The notes under the pieces: model-generated
Database searches by the model: none
The model's input: only the letters and a program-made list of their open reading frames with translations
Told to the model about the DNA's origin: nothing
DNA from: Pomacea canaliculata
Lineage: Eukaryota > Mollusca > Gastropoda > Architaenioglossa > Ampullariidae
Assembly (NCBI RefSeq): GCF_003073045.1
Contig: NC_037591.1
Coordinates: 21,671,319 to 21,735,318 of the forward strand
Direction of reading: 5' to 3'
Length of the DNA stretch: 64,000 nucleotides
Part shown: piece by piece, positions 50,893-64,000 of the stretch
Position numbering within the stretch: position 1 is the stretch's first letter
Layout of the letters: every line of letters starts with the position of its first letter
Program-made: the position numbers and the translations under genes

Positions 50893-53440
50893 TAGTTCAT
50901 TTATTAACCGTTGTTTATTTTCTCTTAAAGTCGTTTCTTGCTTGTATCCCGCCTCGCTTGAGTAACCAGTGAATGTGATTCTGTGTTAGCTAAATCAATT
51001 GTTACGATTTTCGTTTTATTATAAAAATAATGATGATGATGAAGATGAAGATGATGATGAATTGATTATAAAATCGTACATGAGAGTTACGTCTCTTTGC
51101 ACAACAGGCTGAGATGTGATTTTGGTTTTCGTTGTGGTCATGTTTGATGTGAATAAAATTGTTGGACCTTCACGTTTCCATGTGCTTCTGCTGCGTTTGC
51201 GTGTGGATTGTGTTTGTATATACATAATATATCAATATAAATAAAGTTCTTTAGACCTGGGAAGTGTTTGGATCTATTGGCTTGATTCCACACTGGATTG
51301 CTTCACTCACTTCGGCAGCGCCATTGAGTTGCAATGATAAAGTGAAGATCATATTTTTTTTTTTTGCTGTTTAATATGACAACATTCTTTAATAATCTCT
51401 TGATTTCTCAGTATATTCTCAATATTCTCAGAATGTCACCAATCCTTGTTTTCTGGAGTCGTCAACGTTAAATCTAGTTATCGCCCTTTACTGCCGGACG
51501 CAGCGAGTCCTCGCATGTTCTTCGTTTTACATCTTTGTGATTATTTCGTGGATCCTTTATTTATTTATCTTTTTGTGAGGCGATTTGATCCTACCTTTGA
51601 CGGTGGGTGCGATGTCACTGGGCTAATAAATAAGCAGACGATAAGCGTTGAGGGGGAAAAGAGAGGGAGGAGGGAGAGACACAGACCTTTATTCTATCCA
51701 AGTTCACATGTACCTGCTGGAATGCAGTGACCTTCTGTGAGAAATTTTACCGAGAGTTGTGAGTGCCCATAACTGTGACAATGGGAGTCGTGACTGCCCC
51801 CAGGTACCTGTCACCGCCACGATCCCTGTGAACACTGTCGCGTGACCAGCCATCGTTGTTTTATCGCCTGCGTCAGCCATCCAAGGACACCGGTGTAACT
51901 AAGACAGCCTCGGATGAGAAATTAATGGCACCGACCGTCGGTGGGTCGAGCTGACAATGAAGAAAAAGTAGATCACTGTCGACTGAGCTATTTCAACTTT
52001 AACGGTTTAAACTCATCAACACACAGTGAAGATGGATGTGGCTTGACTGAGCGAAATAAACACTTACCTTCATTTTATTCCTTCAGCGATTGATGTAGAC
52101 GATAAAATCTTTTCATCCTACTGTGTTCGGGATAACTCATCAATTTCTTTTTAAAAAAAAAAGTGCGTTGTAGTTATTTTGAGCCAGTCGATGCATGTGT
52201 GTGTCTGCATGCACACATACCCATGAAAGTGCAGTTGCACCCTGTTTAAAAAAAATTAACTACATTTGTTTAACCGATCGGTAAACGTAATTAAAAATAC
52301 TGATGACAGCGCTACAATTTAAGCACAGATAAAACAGTGCGACATAGTTATTAGTTACCTCTCCTGCAGGAAATACTGAAAAAATGTGCAATAACACCCC
52401 ACTGGTCATACATAAATTTTCTGTGTTCTTTGCTACAATTCTGATTATCACTGATAAAGAAGCCAAGTAATCTTGATCGTGATATTGCAATTAACATCAT
52501 ATTAGGTAATTCTTTTCTAGTACAGACTGCACTATTAGCACATATATATATATGCTAGCGCCGGCGACTTTTGACGCTGTGCTTCTGCTTGTGACGCTCG
52601 TGTGCGAAGCCCTTAAGGTTACAGCGTGCTGCACCACTGCCTCAAACGCATGAACTATGGAGGTATTGAAGAACTAGCGAGAACCTACTCCCGCCGATTA
52701 CAAAAGGACGCCCCTTTCCGCACGAGAAATCAAACGGTGGACGTTGCAGTGGTTGTCGTTTTGTTTAAGAACTTCATGGAGCAAAACGCGGTCCGCTAAA
52801 AATCAAATCAAATGAAATAAATAAAAAAATTCTTTTTTGGAAAAAGTCACCGGCAAGAACATGATCCGTATTTGTTATTTTGTTTCCGTTGGTTTCGCGC
52901 CGTTGTCTAGTGAGCTCGATACAGCGTCAGACAAGACGCACTTTGCCAGTTCTCGCTGGCCAGGCTCGTGTTTAAAATACATAGACACGTAGTGTAAAAT
53001 TTATTCAAATGTTTGTTTTTTTTAAAAAAATATTTAAATTCGCAATTTTGTGTATATTATGTGCTAAGGTGTTTCAAATGCTAGGAAACCAACATTTCTT
53101 TAAAGTATTTTTTATGGGCAATAAGACAGACATCTTTCAATATCATACTTTTAATAAAAGGAGCTTTGGTTTCTTTCACATTTTATTTCTGCATATGAGT
53201 AATTTTTTTAGTAATGCAAAACGGTCTTATATAACCCCCCCCCTCTCCCAAGCCATGTATGTACATAACCAATTATTATTGCCTTAAATAAAATCATTAA
53301 CTTCTCAATTATAAGTGCGAATATGTTCTCTGCTTGACAGTGATTCCTATACGGAATCCATAGATGCTAATTCATTAACAGCTACTGTTACCCAGAGACT
53401 GTTTAAGGTCTCTAAGGTTTGAAAAGAGCATCCCCAGCGG
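50893..53440. other. Intergenic between the Tigger copy and the zinc-finger gene
   Basis: It has a GAT repeat at 51030-51062 and otherwise AT-rich DNA. A - strand AATAAA (plus tttatt, about 53182-53187) lies 250 bases beyond the zinc-finger stop and may be its polyadenylation signal. No gene recognised. Confidence 0.45.
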
Positions 53441-56400
53441 TCACAGCTGAGCAGCTTCTGCCGAGTGCTTGCGCTGGTGTAGCCGCAGCTGACTGTTCTT
53501 GGCGAATGATAAACTACACGTGTGGCACGTGTACGGTTTCTCGCCAGTGTGTGTTCTCATGTGCGTGGAGAGGTCACAGGCGTGGTGAAAGGCGATGCCA
53601 CATTGCGCACACAGAGGGTGCACGCTGAGGTGCGCGGTCAGAGCCTGCTTGCTCTTCACCTCCAGCTTGCACACGTGGCATCGAAAGGCGATCTCTCCCA
53701 GCTCTAGCCGTCGCTGCATCTCCACCAGGCGCTTCTCACAATGCTTTGGTTGGTTGGACAACTGCAGTTTGCTGCTTGACGATGGCAAGGAACTGGTCCT
53801 TGTTTTCTGCAAGTTTTGGATGTCTGAGTTGTGACTGCGGAGATGTTGGGTAAGATTCATCTGGGACTTGAAGCAGGCATCACATTTGGAACATTTATAC
53901 CTGTAAAGGTAAACATTGAAATGTGTTAGGTGAATGAAAGCCACGAATAACAGAAGGGGTATCAATCCTCAAGTACCAGAAAAAGTAAACGTTAGAAAGG
54001 TATAAATAATGATCAGGAAGGGAAAGAGATGGTGAAATTATCGAAGTGTCTAGGTAGCTGTGGATGACATTTTTTGATTCATCGTTAAAAAAAGAGGCAA
54101 ACATAAAGTACAATGGCCTCCGTCATATTAATATTGACATCAACCAACATCTTTCTTTTTCGGTTGCCATACAAACAAATCATTTAGTCATTATTGTCTG
54201 ACTGAATTCATAAAGCCCCCTCTTGTTGCTTAGCATCTGATCCTGTTTTGACAGAACGGCTTATTCCCGCACTCATAATCGCTAGAGTATTCGTAGTCGG
54301 AACTACATCGCGTGGTGATGTCACGATTATTTTTATTAGGTTTTTAGATGTCGAAAGTCAGGGTTGTTTATATGCTAAGACGTCTTTTCGCGTCAAATCA
54401 GCCAGACGAAAGGCGAGTATTAATTTCATTTTGAAAAATTATTTGTTCTACACATAATGTTTGTTTCTGCGATAGCGGCAATGGCCAGGCTGGACAGGAT
54501 CTGACACAGGAACATCATAAGGTTTACCACAAGATCAGCCTGTACAACTCCCACCTAATTCCAATCTTGATGTACGGATGTGAGAGGTGGACTCTGCTTG
54601 GCGATACAAAGAGGAGAATCAAGGAATCCGAGAACACATGCCTGAAGAGGCTGCTTCGGATCTCGTACAAAGAACATAAAAACCAATGCATAGCACGGTC
54701 ACCAATCTCGTAGGACACCAGGGACCCCTTCTCGCCACAGTCCAGCAACACAAGGTGGTCTGGTTTGGCCGTGTGGCCCAGCAAGACACTCTTACGATCA
54801 TCCTTCAGGGTAACTTGAAATCGAGGCCAAGGTGGACATAGGAAGATCTAACTCGCGAGCGTGATCGTCCATGCAGGACCTATTCCCCTCTCGACAGACC
54901 TGTGTGTCGAGTCTTCCCCACCCCTGTTATAGAACATTACAGGTATCAAATAAAGCCAACCTTGCAATATTGCGGCTGTGATGCTGGAGGTGATGTTGAA
55001 AGCTCATGCTTTTTGCTTGGTGGACCAGCCGGTGAGCATGCAGGTTTTTACGAGTGGCAAAAAGCAGACCGCACAAGCTACATTCTCGCTTCTTTCCTCC
55101 GGTGTTTACTCTCTTAAATGACACACAAGATAAATCAATTATCAATTATTACCTAATAATTAGTAGTTGGGCTTTATGTTCTAAGACTAAATAAGTTTAC
55201 TGTCTAAGAAAACGCTAAGAAAAACTCTACTGGACTTTCAAATAACAAGATAAACAAATGAATGGGAGGAGGAAGAGAGAGTGTGTATGTGTGCGCGCGT
55301 GTTCATGCGCGCACATACAGGCACTTGAGATTTTTTACTTAAACTCCAACAGACAATGAAGTGCTGAAAGTCCTTCCTAGTCCACTATAGTCATTTCCAT
55401 AATTATGACACTTTCAGTGAAGGTTATTAGGAAAATTCATGGTGACATTACCTAACACCTGATCGGATCTTCATACTTTGTAAAAGACAAAAAAGTTGGA
55501 GAATATATAGTTCCCACTACTGCTAACAGAGAAGATTTTCCCTTTTAAATTTTCTTCACAATGGCGTAATCCATCTGGCACAAACAGGCACATATAATGA
55601 ACGGTAAAGATTACAGAATTTTTAAGAAGACTAGGAGAACACATTGCCAATTAAAACTGATAGTCACTGAGGACATTAATGTTTCTAACAACAGCAACAC
55701 ATCTACATGACCTCAGCCTTGGAGATAATTGCATAGTGCTGACATTAAAAAAGACAAAGTAAAAAAAAAATAACCTTGCGGCTGGCAGTTGATAGGCTTT
55801 GTGGGCACTTGAGGGAATATTCTTCACTGTGGGCACGAAGGTGAACTAAAAACCGTGGTTTCGATGTGTACTCTGCTTTACATTGGTCACACCTGTATTG
55901 CTTTGAGGCCTTTGGCAACTTTTTTCCCAAGGAGCTAGGAAGTACCTTTTGCTTTCGGCTTTGGCGTTTTGTTATTTCATTGTCTGAGGAAAGATTTCTT
56001 TTGAGCTCAGCAATGACTGATGACATAAGCACTTGTTGCCTTCTGGCAGCCTCTCTGCGTGGAGTTCTAATGGATTTACTTACAAGACTGGCACCACTGG
56101 ACGTTTCTTTTCTACCGAGATTAAAAGTTTCTGAAGAAACCAGCTGGTCTTCTGCTTTATTTTCATTATGAATTTCTGTGAGATCATTTTTAAACCCGTT
56201 TCTCTTGGCTTGTGTTGTTGCTTTACCATAAAGAGTCTCAGCATCTAAATGATCCTCAAGGGTCTTACAGTGGCTTTCATCACAATCCTTATCAACTCCT
56301 TCCTCAGAGACTTTACAGTGGCTTGCATCACAATCCTTGTCAACTTCTTCTTCAAAGGTCTGACAGTGGCTTGGATCACAATCCTTATCAACTCCTTTCT

Positions 56401-59400
56401 CTTGGATCTCATCCTGAGGACTTGTGTTGTGAACTGTCTTCCTGTGACTGCCTCTAAGGTGGGACTGCTGATGAATGTGCAAAACGGTTTTACAAGAAAA
56501 TGTCTCCATGCACTGTCCACATTGATGTATGCGTTCACTTAGGTCTATGTGACTTTCCGCATGAAGAACTAGTTTAGACTTGCTCATAAAGGTGTTTCCA
56601 CACTCTTTGCATCTGTGTGGGTTAGCTCTCAAGTGGATTTTCATGTGGCGTTTGGTATCGGCTTTCCGTGAGAATTTGGCGCCACACTCCTTGCAGGCAA
56701 ATGGACGGCTGCCCGTGTGGCACATGATGTGCTGTCTGCAAGCTGCTGAAAATCTGAAGTTTTTGAAGCATACACTGCAGATAAAAGACACGCTTCCTTC
56801 TTTTGATGTCTTTTTAAGTACACAAGGAGTTTCTGGCTTGGCCTGAAAAAAAAAAAAGAAATAAATAATTCTGATAATGGCATGTCCTGGCAAAAATAAT
56901 TACTAAGGTAAATCATTGACCTTTTCACTTTGACGAAGCAGGATTGTATAAGTAACAAGTTTGAAGTAATAAGTAATGCCATGTCTGTTCTTGGTGGTAG
57001 TGATCCTGTTATGGCTCCTCATAGGCTTCTGACATGATATTGGCATCTCTGGTATAGCGCTGTTGTTGGCTGAGTCTTACCTGAGGCACTACAGTTCCAT
57101 GATTCGTTTTCTCTCACCATGGCTAACAGAATAGCTGTGATTGGTCACTGTTTCCAGCATATGTGCATGTATGCATGCATGTACACACTCAGATACACAG
57201 CAAGTATGGATTGGCAAGAAAAAGGGGACACACTGAATACATGCAAACCAATGCCACCACCACCACCACCACCACCACCACCACCACCAACACCACCACC
57301 AAAGTCTATAGCTTATCCTACCTCCTCAATTGGTATGATGAGCATGTCACGAGCAGTTGCCTCCTCTTCATCTAGAGTGATGCCCTTCTCAAAGCTGCTG
57401 GCACCTTCCTCTTTATCTCTGTTGTGCACATGCATGTGAAAGGAGAGACTATGAGAGGTGTTAAAGCCTGCACCACAAACTTTGCAGGCATGCAGCAGGT
57501 TGTCCCCCTTGTGTGTGTGCTGATGGCGTCGCAAACTAGAACTGTCTGTGAAGCTACCATTGCAAGTTTCACATCTGTGGACAATGCAGGTAGGACACAT
57601 GGCAGGCAGGATTGGAAATGTAACAAAATCTACGCTCAGGAAACAAGATCACATACTCCATGTACAATAATTACTGTTAATAATTAGAAGAATATATATT
57701 AATGCTAGTATATCTTTCTCTTTCTGCTCCAGAACTCCAAAAACATATTACAGCCATATTAAACCTCATTCTCTCTCTCTATCTCTCTACACACACACAC
57801 AAGCTTGCCTATAAATATAGATGGAAACAAACAAACAATTATGCATCAGTTTACAAGGAAATACCCACATGCGCATGGCACAGAGCTAATCACAGGGAAT
57901 GAACACTATGCAGAAACAGGAAGACTGCACCTGAATGGCTTGATTCCTTTATGACGGCGCTGATGTTCTCCAAGTCGATATTTTGTGCTGAATGTTGACA
58001 AACAGACCTCGCATTTAAATGGCCTCTCACCAGTGTGCACACGCATATGGCGATTCAGATTTCCCACTCTGGGAAATGTTGCACCACACACATTGCAGCT
58101 GAAAGACTTCTGTCGAAAATGGGCATTACGATGTACAGTCATGTACCAGTGACGTGAGAAAGTCAACTGGCACACATCACACTGCCACGGTTTGTCTTTT
58201 TGTGTTGCTTGCTGTACAGGCACTGATGTCTGTTGTAAAGGTGTTGTCACCTGCTGTGCAGACACTGTCGCTTGCTGTACTGGCACCGTGATCATTTTAT
58301 GATGTGGCCCTGAGCCAGTGACGATGTATTTTGCAAGGGCTGAAAATGTATCTGATCCTGATATTTCTTGCACCTCCTGCTGTTTTGATTCAGGAAAAAA
58401 CAGCATTTGTGCTGCAAGGCATGGTTGTTGTGAAGCAGATAGCACTGATGATACTGCTGATACGGCTGGCAAAGGTGGCATGCTGGTTGTCTCAATGGCT
58501 GCACTTGCAGCAGCAACTTCATCTACACCTGCACCTGGATTGTTCTCCTGATAATAAGATCACAAATGGCAGACTGAAAGCCAAATGTCATGTCTAAAGT
58601 CCTTTATGGCCATGTCTATTCAAACACCAAATTATGCCACTCTAGTTTGAAAATAATTGTAATTTATAATTGAAAATAAAGACAGATATTCCAAAAAAGA
58701 TTTTATGTAAAGAAATAAGTTCTGTAGACAATTAGATAACTATTAGGAGTCAATGGCTGTGGAAAGTCCAGATAATGTGGGATCACAGACAAGAAGTGAC
58801 AATACACCATGCTACTTTCCTTTCTGTTTATGCCATCAAGAAAACAAAATGAAAATGAATTTAATCTGTTAATCCACCAGTCAACTGACACAAACCTCAA
58901 GCACAGTCACATATATGATGAAGTTTTCAACTGTTGAATTATGGAAAAAGTCCTTTAGGTACAATGGTGTTAGACATTAATCCTAGACAGCTAACATAAA
59001 TAAAAATTATCCAGCTATTTAGTCATAAGAAGGGAATATACCTGGGAAAAAACTGAACTGCATTTTAGAACATCTTTTTTTATGAGATGTTGAACAAGAG
59101 GAAATGTGCTCATGATTTATTTATATGTATATATATATTTTCTTTCTGTTTACTGTCATCCTGTTCAGATACACAGACTAGAAGACAATGACACAACATG
59201 CCTGTTGTTGCAGGCTGTAGTCTGACACTTGCATATGAGGAATAGTAATAGTGATTGGTTTCAGGATGTCACTCTGATGCAAGTCATTGACTGACAATGG
59301 CAGGGTAACAGCTGACAGTGTGTGATGTACAGGGGACACTCCAGATGTGGAAGCACTAGCTGTTGCGAGACCCTGTGCTACCAGACTGGCCTGTGCCAAC

Positions 59401-61784
59401 TGAGAGTTGGAGTTGAACTCCTAAAGAAAAACAAAATAAAAAAGCTGGGTCTACAATCATTATATTGATAATCCACATATTGAATAAGCTGGTAGACCTA
59501 CAAAAAGTGTTGCTTAAACTTTCCTAAGTTCATAAATTATTGTTAGTTAATAAGAGACATAAAAAGGACAGGACCTTCTTAAAAACAAAATCTATAAATT
59601 GATATGCAAAAGCAGAAAGCTGCTACCTCACTTTTTCTAAACCCTTCTTCAGAATTTACAGTTAGGCCAATTGTTTTTTTTATGAATAATCTACATGCTC
59701 AAAATCCAGTGGCCATCTGTAAAGTGTCAGCATCTTTTACATACAGGATTTTCAGTGTTCTGTTTTGAAAGATGTTGAAAAATATTGAATACTTTTCACT
59801 TACTTCCAATAAAAATGACCAGTCTAGAACAAGGAGATTTGATCCATCATTCTGTATCTGTGGACAGCTGGCATCCTGACCATCTGCCACTACTGTAATG
59901 GCAGCTCCACTTTCATTTGCACCTTGGCCTTCAATGGTCACAACATGGACATGTGCTACTTCACTGCTATTTTGAGCACTGGTGCTAGAAGGTGAAGCTT
60001 GTGCCTCAGAAATACTTTCAGGAGATGTAGCTTTTAGCCTTTGTGCACTGTTACATTGAAGGGGTATTCCAGCTTTGACTCCAGTGCTTACTGCCCTTGT
60101 AGGCGCCCCATCTTTGTTCAAGACAATTTGAATGCAGTCACCATTTGCAGTTTTCAGCGGTCTCTGAGTGTGATCATCAACGTTTACTACTATATCAGCA
60201 TCACACAAAACTGCTTCTTGTTTTTGGCTTATTTCATTTGCGATCATGTGATCATCATGGTTTTCATTGTGGTTGGATTCTGGTGCTAGTATAGGATAAA
60301 GTGTACATGGGATCATAGTGCAAAGACTACTAGGATCTGCAGTTTGCCTGTGGGCTCGTTTTTTGGCAGAAAACTGCTTATTATGTTCATGTATTTTCAG
60401 ATGACGCTTCATGTTGCTACTGCAGCTGAATGTCATGCCACATTTGCTGCACATGTATGGCTTTTCACCAGTGTGGCACCGCATGTGCTCCTTCAGGTGG
60501 CCCAGTCGGACGAACCGTCGTTTGCACTTTGGGCACTCAAAGGGTTTTTCACCAGTATGGATACGTGTGTGTATAGCCAGCTCACTCTGTTTGCTACATT
60601 TTTTACCACAGATTTCACAAGATAGTGTAGGCTTGATGCGAGTGTGTGACTGCATGTGTGACACACAGTTCCAAGACTGATTAAACATTGCATTACAAAT
60701 TGAACACTGATATTGTTTCTTAGAACTTGCTTGTCGGGAAGATGCCTTTGGAATTACTACATGTATGCATTGTTTATTTTTTTCATTTTTATATTTTTTA
60801 ATTGTTTTTCCTCCCCTACCACTGTGAATACTTTCCTCTTCTGCAGGACGATCACTGTTATTATCAGGGTCACTTTTAACATGAAAGGTTTGGGAAACTT
60901 GAGATCTGAAATTTTGTTGCTCCATATTGTCTAGCATCCCCAAATGCCTCTCTCCATCTAATGTTTTTACTGTTGAAGCTTTCCTAATGAAATAGATCTG
61001 AAAAAAAAAACAAGTAGTTCTTTATACATTGTAAACAGATCTTTTGGGAAAAAAAACAGAATTAAAATTTTTTATGTAATAAGTAATTTTACATTGTAAA
61101 CTTATAGTTCTCTAATCCTAATGAATGTCAAAACTTGGTGTGCATGTCCATATTAGTCGTTGCTGGTTTCACAGTTTCATAATATAAATCTGTTAGAATC
61201 CAGTTACTTCGATTATCAACTACTCAACAAACCAGTCATCTAGCTGTGCTTGCCTTTCACTATTACTTGATTTTAGCGCAAGAGTTCAAGGGAAGTAACA
61301 AGGGAAGATAATAAACTGCCGATCCAGATGCAGTAGCTTCCCATGAAAAGTTTGGGCAGCGACATTATTGAGGAAAGATGTAAGTTTTAATGAAAGAAAC
61401 CCCAACAACTCCATACATTCCAAATTAAATATTTAAATAAATGATAAATTAAATAATGCAGACATCATTTTGTATATTTTGTTAACATTCTAAAGCTGCA
61501 TACTTTCATTACTGTTTTTTTTATTACTCAATTTTTAGAATGATTTGTGACAAATTTTTCATTTTGCAAAGAAGCTAACGGGACAGTATTCAACAGTAGG
61601 GAGAAGGCGCGTCTATAAAAGCGGGTTAAGAGTTAAAGCTAGTCCTGAGCATACTAGTGCATTATACTGGGCTAGGTCGTCGTAAGGTACCAGCCAAATA
61701 AGCTTACCCCATTTTTAGAATTTGTTCCAGGACTTTGCAGATTTTCTGGACCTGCACTTTCACTGGCTTTAGTTCGATATCCAT
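53441..61784 (-). CDS. C2H2 zinc-finger protein with 19 fingers, eight exons
   Basis: Exons: 61708-61784 (ATG at 61784, MDIELKPVKVQVQKICKVL), 59804-60983, 59202-59420, 57931-58547, 57322-57574, 55775-56842, 54961-55112 and 53441-53900. All phases match. Fingers per exon: four in exon 2 (YQCSICNAMFNQSWNCVSH, then CEICGKKC, CPKCKRR and CSKCGMT types), three in exon 4, one split across exons 4/5, one in exon 5, five in exon 6, one in exon 7, one split across 7/8 and three more in exon 8. TGEKPY/F-type linkers join several. Gln/Ala/Thr-rich spacers in exons 2-4 (VPVQQATVSAQQVTTPLQQT) could be activation regions. A DNA-binding transcription regulator in the nucleus is inferred; there is no BTB, KRAB or SCAN domain and I cannot name an orthologue. 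No frame break was seen in about 3.8 kb of coding sequence. Confidence 0.9.
54478..54915 (+). mobile_element. LINE 3' fragment in an intron of the zinc-finger gene
   Basis: The + strand gives LYNSHLIPILMYGCERWTLL, GDTKRRIKESENTCLKRLLR and ISYKEHK, then in other frames LVGHQGPLLATVQQHKVVWF and fragments like GNLKSRPRWT. This is the C-terminal tail of a common non-LTR ORF2 type (LLYGCETWTLLADxExRIxAFExKCLRxLLRISYxEHKTN, then GPQEPLLATVKRRKLxWFGHV). It is truncated 5', has frame changes, and is antisense to the host gene between exons 7 and 8. Confidence 0.75.
56265..56408. repeat. 48-bp coding tandem repeat in zinc-finger exon 6
   Basis: Three copies at 48-base spacing (starts 56265, 56313, 56361) encode a 16-residue unit, VDKDCDxSHCxxxEEx. 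It adds three regularly spaced Cys-x3-His-Cys groups outside any C2H2 finger, in the acidic linker after the fourth finger of exon 6. Confidence 0.85.
57251..57302. repeat. (CAC)n microsatellite
   Basis: About 16 CAC/CCA triplets in the intron between exons 5 and 6 of the zinc-finger gene, 20 bases past the exon 5 donor. It is intronic and not read as a homopolymer. Confidence 0.9.
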
Positions 61785-64000
61785 GTTATCTTTACTGAAA
61801 ATAGTTGAATTCAGTTCGTAATGCCAGTTTGTCGAGGAGCCGTTGTTCGGTAACGACTGGTTCCGTTAACACTCGACTTTATTAGAATTGGACATTTTGC
61901 GGATAATTGCCCTCTCAGAATAGTCAGAACAGGAATAATCTTCTCCATTTTGTCCCACGTATTGTTACTGGGTAATGGGGGTAGAGTAAACCACTAAAAC
62001 TTAAAAATATCAACTACAAAAATCAAAATATAGAAATTAAGTTTGACTTCGAAATCTAAATTTATAAAATCCCTGCATTTCTTTGATTACGTAGCCTGCT
62101 ATAGTGCTTTAATTACTGTTTTCTGTTGCCTATGTACATGTGTAGCAATGTATCATTTTCAGAAAAAATATAATAAATGATTTTAACAAACTTGTACCTT
62201 ACAAAAGCCAAAACACCCAAAACAGAAGCAGCAACAATTAAAGATTGGCTGGTACACAGGCATTAAACTGCTGGAGAAATGGTGTCAGAGAGATCGACCT
62301 GCATGGTTATAGTGTTGGCGCACTGTTACGTCAGTTAAATCGTTATTCTTTGTAGTCCCTTTGTCTTTCTATCGTCCGTGATATTTTCAGGAGGGATGAA
62401 ATCAAGGAAAAAAATTAAAATTTGATTGTATCGTAGGATATGCTACCCGTCTAGTTTTACTTTAAATCGATTCCTCTCATCGTGTTTGGAATGGCTGCCC
62501 TGGTTCAGATCTTGTCTAGGGCACGATGTTCTTTCTCTGCATGAGACGTCTATAGTTACTGGCTGCTTTGTCGTGGCTGTTGCTGGATCGACGTAAAACC
62601 CCTATTTCCCCCGCCCTTCCTCGTTCTGTTCTACTACATCCGCACGAAGGCCAATATAGGCTTCAACTCAAACTTGTGTACAACTCTGCGGTGTTTTATT
62701 TCTGATGGCTTATTGTGTTCTCTTGTCATGCGTCCTTCATTATTGCTTTTGTTTTGATTTAAACGCGCGCTGGACGACGCAAGTTTCTCCAACCGAAGGA
62801 GTGATCGATGTTATCGCAATCATTCGTCGAAAGACAGGACGTACGTCTGCAAACATTCATTCCGTCTAACAATGTTAGTGATGTAAACATTGTTTCATTA
62901 CGTGTACACGTGCGTGCTAGTAATGCTTTGCCGATCCAAACTTAACTTTTGGCGAGTAAGAGACAATGCAAGTTTAGCTAGACACGAACAGCCCACAAAC
63001 GACGCGTACAAGTTCAACTAAAACAGCGACTAATTTTTAATAAAAATGGCAAGAAAATATAAATTGTAAAAAGACTTTTTGAGGGCTGCAATCCTGCAGA
63101 GGACATGAGACCAAGCTACTTGTAGTAAAAGTTACACACCAAAAGATGGAAAGGTTTTGAGCAGAGAGACCAAAAATATCAAACAGCAGAATGACACTTC
63201 TGGAGTACTCAGGGATACTCAAGCAAGTTTTGACTGTTCTTGCAAGCAAGATCTGCAACCTTGCAGCAATCGATGTACAGGAACTTATTCCTCTAACATT
63301 AGAGCACTTCCCTTTTATGGGGTTCTCAGATGTTCGGTGACCGGGCAACCTGCAGGTAGTAAGGAGCGGTATTGAACGGTAAGGAGAGGGGTTTTTTTTT
63401 TCAGGAGTGGGGAGGAAAACTAGACAAGAACAAAAACTTTCTTTTATGAGTTTGCGGGTGAGACAGGTTAAAGTTGGTTGGTTCATAAAATTGTCAAAGA
63501 TTTCTTTTTGCATTAATGAATAATGCATAAAAATATTACCAGATAGCAATCGTTATATGCCGGCCACACACACACACAAGCCCAAGGGCATCCGTAGCCT
63601 TCGGAGCCACCCACATGGCAGAACGGACGTCAGTGCCACATGAACATCGATGTTGCCGCTAGGTTTCGATGCAAACTTTCGACTGTTCTTGGCGTCTTCA
63701 ACTATCGTGATGATCAAGAAAAAGATATCCCGTAGACGCTCAAATCCCACCTGACATCTTCACCGGCCATCTGAAACGTGAGCCGACACGATGCAGTCCG
63801 GTTCAGCCATGTTTACCTTCGAACACAGATAACGATTCGTAAAATACTAAAATCTGCAAAACTAATAAAATTGTTTAGAAACAAGATCTGCGATTGGATT
63901 TTTGTGGGAGAAAGAAATGATAGTTGTATCAAGTAAACATCGAGTCGCTTGCCTTCGGCAAAGCTAACATCGCAAACTAGATCGATGGCAAGAGAACTTG
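61785..64000. other. Upstream of the zinc-finger gene; no gene supported
   Basis: It should contain the promoter of the zinc-finger gene. A - strand ATG at 63810 opens MAEPDCIVSAHVSDGR with a GTGAAG donor candidate nearby, which could be a first coding exon of a gene beyond the window, but 16 residues cannot be identified. A CA run lies at 63565-63577. Confidence 0.3.

Noticed and set aside
63037-63549. 170-residue open frame on the - strand
   Set aside because: Composition is unremarkable and no motif is recognised; there is no splice partner or neighbouring support.

Overview
This is a eukaryotic, intron-rich window of moderate GC, full of microsatellites and short transposon relics. Its character (a huge kringle/sushi/fucolectin-type receptor gene, a large C2H2 zinc-finger gene, a TRIM gene and a claudin-like gene, all split by introns of 0.1-3 kb) suggests a lophotrochozoan, most likely a mollusc such as a gastropod. 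That placement is an inference; no marker gene proves it.

Layout. 0.1-2 kb: the 3' exons of dynactin subunit 6 (DCTN6) on the + strand. 3.8-5.8 kb: a three-exon claudin/PMP22-like four-helix membrane protein (-), convergent with DCTN6. 9.9-12 kb: a three-exon RING/B-box TRIM E3 ligase (-). 13.8-41.1 kb: one giant gene (-), about 8.8 kb of coding exons and roughly 2,900 residues. It encodes a membrane-anchored mosaic of kringles, sushi/CCP domains, split-exon fucolectin-like (FTP, F5/8-type) domains, one C-type lectin domain and four copies of an unrecognised four-cysteine module ('module X'), ending in a Ser/Thr mucin-like stalk, one transmembrane helix and a basic tail. 53.4-61.8 kb: an eight-exon C2H2 zinc-finger gene (-) with 19 fingers. 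The intervals at 41-53 kb and 62-64 kb hold no gene I can support.

The giant gene is the most interesting object. Its exons repeat in the order kringle, kringle, X, CCP, FTP with a period of about 4.2-4.7 kb, and nearly every module starts and ends in phase 1. It therefore looks built by tandem duplication of a multi-exon block, and one block alone carries the C-type lectin domain. The family logic (lectin-type domains on a mucin stalk with a membrane anchor) suggests a surface recognition or adhesion receptor, but no ligand can be read from the sequence.

The modules between 25 and 37 kb contain at least a dozen single-base frame breaks with homology continuing in another frame; those from 13.8 to 24.8 kb contain none. 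DCTN6 and the claudin-like gene each also carry one. Either the assembly has residual indels in places or the N-terminal half of the giant gene is decaying. Transposon relics include a mariner copy in an intron of the giant gene, a Tigger/pogo copy with clear terminal repeats, a foldback element and three LINE 3' fragments. I saw no retrovirus, LTR element or Polinton.
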